NCBI GenBank assembly: GCA_902764285.1
Contig: CACWVN010000009.1
Location: forward strand, 1 to 51,620
DNA length: 51,620 bases
Direction of reading: 5' to 3'
Source: an uncultured Eubacteriales bacterium
GTDB lineage: Bacteria > Bacillota > Clostridia > Christensenellales > Aristaeellaceae
In this document: one piece after another, positions 10,553 to 17,058 of the stretch
How the letters are laid out: each line of letters begins with the position of its first letter
How positions within the stretch are numbered: the stretch's first letter is position 1
Translations under genes and position numbers: made by a program
The notes under the pieces: generated by a model
What the model was told of the DNA's origin: nothing
The model's input: the letters and a program-made list of their open reading frames with translations, nothing else
Database searches by the model: none

Positions 10553-10582
10553 CCCCGCATTTCCGTAGAACGAAATGCGGGG
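10553..10582 (+). terminator. Hairpin after the giant adhesin gene
   Basis: An 11-base perfect stem, CCCCGCATTTC pairing with GAAATGCGGGG, with an 8-base loop. It lies 56 bases after the adhesin stop and just before the regulator's ribosome binding site. No run of T follows, so it may only partly terminate or may be an RNA-stability element between the two genes. Confidence 0.45.
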
Positions 10583-10607
10583 TATGCGTCATGATTGGAG
10601 CAGACAG

Positions 10608-11318
10608 ATGCGAATAGCGATAGTGGATGACTGCCGCAGCGATGAAAAGCACCTGGTGGAGATGCTGTCGTCGCAACTGGAAAAGCGCAGATACGCCCTG
10701 GTGGAGTTTGACACCTTCTCCAGCGGCGAAGCGCTGCTGGAGGCGCTGCAGCCCGGAAAGTATGACGCGATCTTCATGGATATCTACATGCAGGGTCTCA
10801 ACGGCATCGACACGGCCGGGCGCGTGCGGGAGCTGGACGGGGATGTGAGACTGTTCTTCATCACCAGCAGCAACGAATACGCCGCCGAGAGCTACGCGCT
10901 GCGGGCAGATTACTATCTTCTCAAGCCCGTCACCGAGGCTTCCATCGAAGGGATGCTGAATACCGTTTCGCTGGCTGCCAAACCGCATAATCCGGTGCTG
11001 ACGATGCCCGGCGGCGTCCAGTGCCCGATGCAGAGCATACAGTACACGGAATACTCCAACCACCAGATCACCCTGCATCTGGAGAACGGACAGGCGCGCA
11101 AGGTGTGGATGGCCCAGGCGGAGATGGAAAAGCTGCTGGGCAGCCGGGATTTTGTGACGTGTACCAAGGGCATTATCATCGGCCTGCGCTGGGTGGATCG
11201 CCTGGATGGCACCACGGTGGTGATGAAGGACGGCATGCGCATCCCGGTCAGCCGCAGCCGCAAAAACGATGTGAAGCAGGCACATGCCGACTATCTGTTC
11301 CGGCTGCTGCAAAACTGA
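10608..11318 (+). CDS. LytTR-family response regulator
   Basis: A 236-residue two-domain regulator. The N-terminal receiver domain has the acidic pair DD (7-8), the phosphate-accepting Asp58 in FMDIYM, Thr86/Ser87 in ITSSNEY and Lys106 in LLKPV. The C-terminal LytTR DNA-binding domain covers about 130-236 (YTEYSNHQITLHL ... RIPVSRSRK). The start at ATG 10608 is chosen because GGAG lies about 8 bases upstream and the receiver fold begins directly at MRIAIVDD; an upstream in-frame ATG at 10575 sits inside the hairpin. No histidine kinase is encoded nearby. Its position directly after the giant adhesin suggests, but does not show, that it controls that gene or related surface functions. Confidence 0.85.
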   Translation: MRIAIVDDCRSDEKHLVEMLSSQLEKRRYALVEFDTFSSGEALLEALQPGKYDAIFMDIYMQGLNGIDTAGRVRELDGDVRLFFITSSNEYAAESYALRADYYLLKPVTEASIEGMLNTVSLAAKPHNPVLTMPGGVQCPMQSIQYTEYSNHQITLHLENGQARKVWMAQAEMEKLLGSRDFVTCTKGIIIGLRWVDRLDGTTVVMKDGMRIPVSRSRKNDVKQAHADYLFRLLQN

Positions 11319-11440
11319 GAGGAAAGCCGCAAAAAGGTCCTTTGTGAAAAGCTGTGGGATTGTCAGGACGTTGAATTAATTCGATCTGTACATTTTGTTT
11401 CCGACCAGTACCGAATCATGTAAATCCATGTGTCGTTCCC

Positions 11441-11488
11441 GAAAAGCCTCCGGGATGCTTGCGAGAAAAGCCTCCGGGATGCTTGCGA
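11441..11488 (+). repeat. Perfect 24-base tandem duplication
   Basis: The 24-base unit starting GAAAAGCCTCCGGGATGC occurs twice head to tail, 11441-11464 and 11465-11488. It ends 4 bases before the -35 box of the riboswitch promoter. The rest of 11319-11440 shows no gene or clear structure. Confidence 0.85.
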
Positions 11489-11492
11489 CGTC

Positions 11493-11521
11493 TTGAAACT
11501 TTGAATGAGATGTAGTATAAT
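11493..11521 (+). promoter_or_regulatory. Sigma-A-type promoter of the cobalamin operon
   Basis: TTGAAA (11493-11498) and TATAAT (11516-11521) are separated by 17 bases, upstream of the B12 riboswitch and in the same orientation. Confidence 0.8.
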
Positions 11522-11577
11522 ACCGGTGTAATGTTGACTGCCGTCCGATCGCCGGGCGGCATCGCATCAATTGAATA

Positions 11578-11742
11578 ACAGGTGGGTGCCGGGCGCCGCG
11601 CGTCCGGTGAAAAGGGAACCGGGTGCAAATCCCGGGCGAACTCGTCACTGTAAACGGGGAGCCGGCAGGCATGGATGCCACTGGAGATGGGAAGGCGTCT
11701 GCCGGGCGATGATCCGCGAGCCAGGAGACCTGCCCGCCTGTG
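11578..11742 (+). ncRNA. Cobalamin riboswitch
   Basis: The RNA has the conserved parts of the class in order: GGTGAAAAGGGAACCGGGTG, a core AAATCCCGGGCG, then CACTGTAA, GCCACTGG, GGGAAGGCG and the B12 box GAGCCAGGAGACCTGCC (11718-11734). It sits between a strong promoter and the exported CbiK gene, so it should lower expression when adenosylcobalamin or another cobalamin is plentiful. The exact ends are estimated. Confidence 0.93.
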
Positions 11743-11815
11743 TGCAGGAAATATCCCGCGGGATATTTCGCGTCACGAGTGCTTGACGGCATGAACGCTT
11801 CCGCCGGAAGATTTC

Positions 11816-11861
11816 GGGGGATCCTGTTTCGTTGCGTTCGTGGCGCACAGGATCTCCCTTT
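11816..11861 (+). terminator. Riboswitch expression-platform terminator
   Basis: GGGGGATCCTGT (11816-11827) can pair with ACAGGATCTCCC (11847-11858), with one bulged T and a 19-base loop. TTTGTATTGTTTT follows. It lies between the B12 box and the cbiK ribosome binding site, where an intrinsic terminator of a cobalamin riboswitch is expected. Confidence 0.65.
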
Positions 11862-11917
11862 GTATTGTTTTCTTCACAGGGAAGACGACGATAAATTCAA
11901 CGCAGGAGGAAAACACC

Positions 11918-13042
11918 ATGAAAAAGATCGCATCTCTGCTGATCGCCCTGTCGCTTTTCGTTGCGATGGGCGCGTTCGCACTGGCCGAGGACGCGGACCA
12001 GGCCGCGGCGGACGCCGTCGCCGAACTGATCGACGCCATCTACGTCCAGGAATGGACGGAGCAGACCGACGCGCAGATCGAGGCCGCGAAGGCGGGCTGG
12101 GACGCGCTGACCGACGAGCAGAAGGAACTGGTGGAAGGCGAGGAGGCCGACCCCGATTACTTTGGCCGCGACACCGGCGACGCCTCCCTGGACGACCCGC
12201 TGAACGCCGATGACATCGGCGAAAACGAGCTGCTGGTGGTCAGCTTCGGCACGTCCTTCAACGACAGCCGGGCCGAGGACATCGGCGGCATCGAGCGGGC
12301 GCTGCAGGCCGCGTATCCGGATTGGTCCGTGCGCCGCGCGTTCACCGCGCAGATCATCATCAACCACGTCCAGGCCCGCGACGGCGAAAAGATCGATAAC
12401 GTCGCCCAGGCGCTGGACCGCGCCGTGACGAACGGCGTCAGGAAGCTGGTCGTGCAGCCGACGCACCTGATGCACGGCGCCGAGTACGACGAGCTGGTGA
12501 GCACGCTGGCCGCCTATGAGGATAAAATCAAGGTCATCTGCGTCGCCGAGCCGCTGCTGGGCCAGGTCGGCGCGGACGCCGCCGCCATCAACGCCGACAA
12601 GGAAGCCGTCGCCAGGGCCGTGGTGGCCGAGGCCGGCGTTCCCGAGGATGTCGCGCTGGTGTTGATGGGCCACGGCACGTCCCATACCGCGAAGGTGACC
12701 TACAGCCAGATGCAGGCGCAGATGGAACAGCTGGGCTATCAAAATGTGTTCATCGGAACCGTCGAAGGCGAGCCCGAGGACACCGAGTGCTCCGCTGTCA
12801 TCGAAAAGGTGCGGGAAGCCGGTTTCACGAAGGTCGTGCTGCGTCCGCTGATGGTGGTGGCCGGAGACCACGCCAACAACGACATGGCCGATCCCGAGGA
12901 CGAGGAATCCTGGCTGAGCCAGTTTACCGCTTCCGGCGCGTTCGAGAGCGTCGAATGCCAGATCGAAGGGCTGGGCCGCATCGCCGACGTCCAGGCGCTG
13001 TACGTCGCCCATGCCGCGGATGCCATCGCTGCCGTCGGCTGA
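11918..13042 (+). CDS. cbiK: Exported CbiK-type sirohydrochlorin cobaltochelatase
   Basis: A 374-residue protein. Residues 1-23 form a signal peptide with likely cleavage after ALA. Residues 27-75 are a small acidic helical module ending in DALTDEQKELVEG, a sequence style common in exported Bacillota proteins. The chelatase domain starts near 104 (ELLVVSFGTSFNDSR). It has the metal/proton-handling histidine region PTHLMHGAEY (His186), GHGTSH (251-256) and the family signature VVAGDHANNDMA. CbiK inserts Co2+ into sirohydrochlorin in anaerobic B12 synthesis. An exported version raises the question of its true substrate; heme- or metal-binding roles are known for exported relatives in Desulfovibrio. 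ATG 11918 has AGGAGG upstream. The gene is the first under the B12 riboswitch. Confidence 0.88.
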   Translation: MKKIASLLIALSLFVAMGAFALAEDADQAAADAVAELIDAIYVQEWTEQTDAQIEAAKAGWDALTDEQKELVEGEEADPDYFGRDTGDASLDDPLNADDIGENELLVVSFGTSFNDSRAEDIGGIERALQAAYPDWSVRRAFTAQIIINHVQARDGEKIDNVAQALDRAVTNGVRKLVVQPTHLMHGAEYDELVSTLAAYEDKIKVICVAEPLLGQVGADAAAINADKEAVARAVVAEAGVPEDVALVLMGHGTSHTAKVTYSQMQAQMEQLGYQNVFIGTVEGEPEDTECSAVIEKVREAGFTKVVLRPLMVVAGDHANNDMADPEDEESWLSQFTASGAFESVECQIEGLGRIADVQALYVAHAADAIAAVG

Positions 13043-13099
13043 TCGAATTGCAGGATCAAGGCTCCGGCGGGGTCCGGAACCTGAAAACAGGAGGAAATC

Positions 13100-13570
13100 A
13101 TGAAAAAAGCACTCGCTTTCATATTGGCGGCGCTGCTGGCCGCTCTGGCCTGCGCTGCGCTGGCGGAGGCCGCCGAAGAGCTCCCGGCGCTGGAGGACGG
13201 CGTTTATACCGCGACCTTTACCACAGACAGCAGCATGTTCCGCGTCAACGAGGCCTATGACGGCCAGGGCGTCCTGACCGTGAAGGATGGCGAAATGACC
13301 ATCCACGTGACGCTGGGATCGAAGAACATCCTCAACCTGTTCCCCGGCCTGGCCGAGGACGCGAAGAAGGATGGCGCGACGCTGCTGGAGCCCACCACCG
13401 ATCTCGTGGAATACGCGGACGGCACCACCGACGAGGCGTACGGCTTCGACGTTCCCGTGCCCGCCATCGGCGTGGAATTTGATCTCGCGCTCATCGGCAA
13501 GAAGGGCAAGTGGTACGATCACAAGGTCATGGTCAGCGACCCCGTGTTGCTGGACCAGCCAGGGGAATGA
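13100..13570 (+). CDS. Small exported protein of the cobalamin-controlled operon
   Basis: A 156-residue protein with a signal peptide (MKKALAFILAALLAALACAA, cleavage near LAEA). The mature part starts DGVYTATFTTDSSMFRVNEA and looks all-beta: VLTVKDGEMTIHVTL, then NLFPGLAEDAKKDGA, then GFDVPVPAIGVEFDLALIGK and KWYDHKV. I recognise this as a recurrent exported Clostridia domain often found beside metal or tetrapyrrole uptake genes, but cannot name a function. It has no membrane anchor and no lipobox. It is 57 bases after cbiK with its own AGGAGG site and is followed by a terminator, so it is the last gene of the riboswitch-controlled operon. A ligand-binding role for cobalt or a corrinoid is inference from context. 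Confidence 0.75.
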   Translation: MKKALAFILAALLAALACAALAEAAEELPALEDGVYTATFTTDSSMFRVNEAYDGQGVLTVKDGEMTIHVTLGSKNILNLFPGLAEDAKKDGATLLEPTTDLVEYADGTTDEAYGFDVPVPAIGVEFDLALIGKKGKWYDHKVMVSDPVLLDQPGE

Positions 13571-13616
13571 TCCGGCGGTTTATCCCGCCGCAAACCGTGA
13601 AACGACGCTGAAACAG

Positions 13617-13650
13617 GGCGGTCGGGCGAAAGCCCGGCCGCCTTCGGTTT
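13617..13650 (+). terminator. Terminator of the cobalamin operon
   Basis: An 11-base perfect stem, GGCGGTCGGGC with GCCCGGCCGCC (a single G-T pair), GAAA tetraloop, then TTCGGTTT. It lies 46 bases after the exported partner gene. Confidence 0.75.
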
Positions 13651-13730
13651 GCGCGGCCCGGCCGGATGCGCGCTTTCAATGAACTATACGCACATATCAT
13701 TGAACGATCCTCTTTTTTTGATGGAAAGGA

Positions 13731-13759
13731 TTGCGCGAAGGGAAGGCGAAAGATATAAT
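13731..13759 (+). promoter_or_regulatory. Promoter of the aldo/keto reductase gene
   Basis: TTGCGC (13731-13736), a 17-base spacer, then TATAAT (13754-13759), 57 bases before the ATG. Confidence 0.75.
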
Positions 13760-13815
13760 GAATGTGAAAGTACATTCGGATCATCGCGCAACGGCACAGA
13801 AAAGGAGAATGTGAG

Positions 13816-14946
13816 ATGAAATACCGCGATTTCGGCAAGCTGGGCATCAAGGGATCGGCGTTCGGCCTGGGCTGCATGCGCTTCAACGGCGCGGCTTCCG
13901 GGGACAGCGTCATCGACGAGCAGAAGGCGATCTCCCTGATCCGCCGGGCCATCGACGGCGGCGTGACCTATATCGACACCGCCTACGTCTATCTGGACAG
14001 GACCTCGGAGATCGTGGTGGGCAAGGCGCTCAGGGACGGCTATCGCGACCGCGCGACCATCGCCACCAAGATGCCCATGGAATACGTCCACAACCGCGCG
14101 GAGATGGAGGCGCTGCTGGCGGAGGAGCTGAACAAGCTGCAGACCGACCACATCGACTTCTATCTGATGCACGGCATCAACCGGGAAAAGTGGGAATACT
14201 TTAAATCCATCGGCGCGCCGGAGTTCTTCGAGGACATGAAGAAGGCCGGGAAGATCCGCTTCAAGTGCTTCTCGTTCCACGGGCCGTACGATGAATTTGA
14301 ATACATCATCCAGGATTACGACTGGGACATGGTGCAGATCCAGTATAACTTCATGGACGTGAACAACCAGGCGGGTACGAAGGGGCTGAAACTGGCGGGC
14401 CGGCTGGGCATCCCGGTGGTGATCATGGAGGGCCTGCTGGGCGGCCGCCTGGCGAAGGCGCCGGAGAACGTGCAGGCGCTGTACGACGCCTTCCCCGTAA
14501 AGCGCACGCCGGTGGAATGGGCGTTCCGCTGGCTGTGCAACCATCCCCAGATCGCTACGGTGCTGTCCGGCTGCAACGAGGCCGAACAGATCGACGACAA
14601 CCTGCGCATCTTCGACACCGTGCAGCCGGGCATCATGTCTGCGGAGGAGCTGAAGCTGATGGACGACGTGCGCGCGGCCTATCTGGCGCGCACGCGGATC
14701 GGCTGTACCGGCTGCCGCTACTGCATGCCGTGTCCCAACGGCGTGAATATCCCCGGCACGTTCTCCGTCTGGAACAACGTGTCGCTGTACGGCATCGACC
14801 CGAAGGACGACTGGGGCTACCGGATGATGCTGGACAAGGGCGAGACCCCGGACAGGTGCGTGGCCTGCGGCGCGTGCGAGGCCGCCTGTCCCCAGCACCT
14901 GGACATCATCCAGAGCCTGAAGACGGCCTGGAGCGAACTGCGCTGA
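13816..14946 (+). CDS. Aldo/keto reductase with C-terminal 4Fe-4S ferredoxin domain
   Basis: A 376-residue protein of the COG1453-type predicted oxidoreductases. The N-terminal TIM barrel begins MKYRDFGKLGIKGSAFGLGC. It has the catalytic-region DTAYVYLD (Asp and Tyr) and a conserved HG motif in YLMHGINREKW. The C-terminus (about 296-376) holds CTGCRYCMPCPNGVNIP and CVACGACEAACPQHLDI, which supply cysteines for two iron-sulfur clusters. This suggests ferredoxin-linked rather than purely NADPH-linked reduction; the substrate is unknown. ATG 13816 has AAAGGAG 8 bases upstream. It is a single-gene unit between its own promoter and a strong terminator. Confidence 0.88.
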   Translation: MKYRDFGKLGIKGSAFGLGCMRFNGAASGDSVIDEQKAISLIRRAIDGGVTYIDTAYVYLDRTSEIVVGKALRDGYRDRATIATKMPMEYVHNRAEMEALLAEELNKLQTDHIDFYLMHGINREKWEYFKSIGAPEFFEDMKKAGKIRFKCFSFHGPYDEFEYIIQDYDWDMVQIQYNFMDVNNQAGTKGLKLAGRLGIPVVIMEGLLGGRLAKAPENVQALYDAFPVKRTPVEWAFRWLCNHPQIATVLSGCNEAEQIDDNLRIFDTVQPGIMSAEELKLMDDVRAAYLARTRIGCTGCRYCMPCPNGVNIPGTFSVWNNVSLYGIDPKDDWGYRMMLDKGETPDRCVACGACEAACPQHLDIIQSLKTAWSELR

Positions 14947-15002
14947 TCCCACGGGAAAGCGGTTCCATCTTCCGTTTCCCGCGGACGCCGCGAATCGATC
15001 GC

Positions 15003-15031
15003 GAGGCCCTGGATCGTCCAGGGCCTCTTTT
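15003..15031 (+). terminator. Strong intrinsic terminator
   Basis: An 11-base perfect stem, GAGGCCCTGGA with TCCAGGGCCTC, TCG loop and TTTT tail, 56 bases after the aldo/keto reductase stop. Confidence 0.9.
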
Positions 15032-15076
15032 CTATGCGGCGTCAGTCGCGCGGCGCGTCGAAAAGCGCGGCAAGGG

Positions 15077-15106
15077 TTGAGAAAGGTCGTGCCGCTGTGC
15101 TATAAT
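15077..15106 (+). promoter_or_regulatory. Promoter of the 101-residue membrane protein gene
   Basis: TTGAGA (15077-15082), an 18-base spacer and a perfect TATAAT (15101-15106). Confidence 0.7.
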
Positions 15107-15170
15107 GGTCCCGTGAAGCCGGCGACGGGCACGGCGTCCCGCCCGAACGCGGCGAAAGGGGGCCGAGGGC

Positions 15171-15476
15171 ATGGAGATCACGCCTTTCTGGGATAATCCG
15201 TTTTCCATATTGATGTTCTGCTTTTCCGGCGCGCTGATCCTGTACGCGGCGCTGCTCGCGCTCACGAAGGACTACAGGCTGATCCCGCGCCATTACGCCG
15301 TAAAGGTGAAGGACGAAAAGACGTACGCGCGCAAGATGGCCAAGGTAATCGCGCTTGTGGCCGTGGCGCCGCTGCATTGTGGGCTGGCCGCCATGTTCAG
15401 CGTGCCGCTGGCGATGGTGGTGCTGGTCGCGGAGATCATCATGGCGATCTGGATCGGCACGGAGATCATGAAATAA
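15171..15476 (+). CDS. Small integral membrane protein of unknown function
   Basis: A 101-residue protein with a hydrophobic segment at about 11-31 (ILMFCFSGALILYAALLAL), a basic loop at about 33-57 (KVKDEKTYARKMAK) and two further hydrophobic stretches at about 58-76 and 77-97. Three membrane helices are likely. I do not recognise a family. It has its own promoter and a purine-rich AAAGGGGG site about 13 bases before the ATG, which supports a real gene. It precedes the c-di-GMP pair, with 167 bases in between. Confidence 0.65.
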   Translation: MEITPFWDNPFSILMFCFSGALILYAALLALTKDYRLIPRHYAVKVKDEKTYARKMAKVIALVAVAPLHCGLAAMFSVPLAMVVLVAEIIMAIWIGTEIMK

Positions 15477-15529
15477 CCCGTCGATTCCGGAACCTGCGAT
15501 GGTTTTGTGTGGATTTTTATTCCTTCTTA

Positions 15530-15538
15530 TGCTACAAT
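15530..15538 (+). promoter_or_regulatory. Extended -10 promoter for the HD-GYP gene
   Basis: TGC followed by TACAAT (15530-15538) forms an extended -10 element about 105 bases before the GTG start. No good -35 is seen at 17 bases. Confidence 0.45.
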
Positions 15539-15643
15539 AAATGGTGGTCGTCGACCATATCCATCCGCGCCGCGATGCGATCGGCGGGGCCTGCGATATG
15601 GATTTTTCCGCGCGTGGCGCGGCGGGAAAGGAGAGAACCGGGC

Positions 15644-16998
15644 GTGCCGGGAGAACGCAATCCCAAACGGTCGGATGCTTCCGAAAAACTGAAGGTTTCG
15701 ATGGAAGTGGACGCGAACAGATTCAATCTGATGTGCCTCGGTGTGTTGTGCGTATTCGTCGTGATCTGCGCGATCTGCAACCACATCGGGGTGTTTTCCG
15801 TGGACCCGCGGACGATGGCGATTTCCGTGATCATCGGATTCGTGACGTTCTTCGCGCCGATTTTCGTGTGGCTGGTCCACGACAAACTGCTCCGGAAGAC
15901 GCCCTCCATCCTCGAGTGGAGCGGATTCAAGCATTTTATCGTTTTTCCATCTATTTCGGCATTACGGTGGTGTGCGTGACGCTCACGTTCCATGCGATCC
16001 TGCTGATGGTGCTGCCGGGGATCTTCGCGGCGCAGTACGCGGATCAAAAGCGGCTTCTGAAATGGGTGCTGCTGGGCTCGCTGCTGCTGGTGCCGCTGGG
16101 CGTCTACGGCGGCTTTTTCTTCGGCGTCGTGGATCTCAACCTGTTCTCCGGGCTCGTCGGCAAGGAAATGCTTCCCCTGGAGGAACGCCTGGCGGCCTGC
16201 CCGCCGGGCCGGTATCTCAGCCTCTTCTTCCATTATGTGATGCCGCGCTATCTGGCGCTGTTCATCATAGAAATCCTGCTGTTCGGCATCGGCAGGCGCA
16301 ACGCCGAAATGATGGCAAAGCAGATGGAACTGACCGAAAAAGCCGGCGCGGAGATGAAAAAGCGGAACGACTTGCAGACGATGGTGATCGAAAAGCTCTC
16401 CTCGCTGATCGAATCCCGGGACGAGAATACGGGCGAGCACGTCATCCGGACCAGGAACTACGTGGGCTTCCTGGCGCGGGAGATGCAAAAGGACGACGCC
16501 TTCCGGGATCAGCTCAGCGACGAGATGATCGACGAGATTGAAAACGCCGCTCCGCTGCATGATATCGGCAAGATCGCCATATCCGATACGATCCTCCTGA
16601 AGCCGGGCAAGCTGACGGCGGAGGAATTTGAGGCGATCAAGCCGCACACCACGAAGGGCGGCGCGATGATCCGCAACCTCTTTTCAAACCTGGAAGACGC
16701 CATGTTCCTGCGCCTGGCGGAGGAGATGTCCGTCTACCATCACGAGTGGTGGGACGGCACGGGCTATCCGGAGGGCCTGAAGGGCCGGGAAATCCCGCTG
16801 GCCGCGCGGATCATGGCGGTGGCGGACGTCTACGACGCGCTGGTTTCAGATCGCGTCTACAAGAAGGCCATGCCCAGGGAACAGGCGCTCGAGACCATCT
16901 ACGGGGAATCCGGAACGCACTTTGATCCGGATATCATACGGATCCTGCGCCAGATCGAAGCGCGGGACGAGCGGGGGATCGACCGGGCGGCGGGATAG
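15644..16998 (+). CDS. Membrane-bound HD-GYP c-di-GMP phosphodiesterase, apparent frameshift
   Basis: Two overlapping frames make one protein of about 451 residues. The first runs from GTG 15644 (AAAGGAGAG 8 bases upstream) through two membrane helices (LMCLGVLCVFVVICAI and ISVIIGFVTFFAPIFVWL). It leaves the coding frame at a T5 run, 15942-15946. The second frame continues SIYFGITVVCVTLTFHA, more membrane helices, a short coiled linker and a complete HD-GYP domain: HDIGK at 16559-16573, HHEWWDGTGYPEGLKG and ARIMAVADVYDAL. One extra T would join them as HFIVFSIYFGI. HD-GYP domains hydrolyse c-di-GMP. The gene is adjacent to a GGDEF gene, so the two likely act in one signalling circuit. The shift may be a sequence error or a real lesion. 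Confidence 0.75.
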
Positions 16999-17058
16999 AC
17001 GAAAGCGCCCGGCAAACCGCATGATCCGCAGCAAGAGGGCTCGGCGCTCCTGCTGTCG

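Noticed and set aside
11897-13522. Minus-strand open frame opposite the cobalamin operon genes
   Set aside because: The plus strand has riboswitch, ribosome binding sites, signal peptides and CbiK motifs.
15942-15946. Programmed -1 frameshift in the HD-GYP gene
   Set aside because: The site does not fit X-XXY-YYZ in the zero frame and no downstream stimulator is evident; a missing T explains the data more simply.
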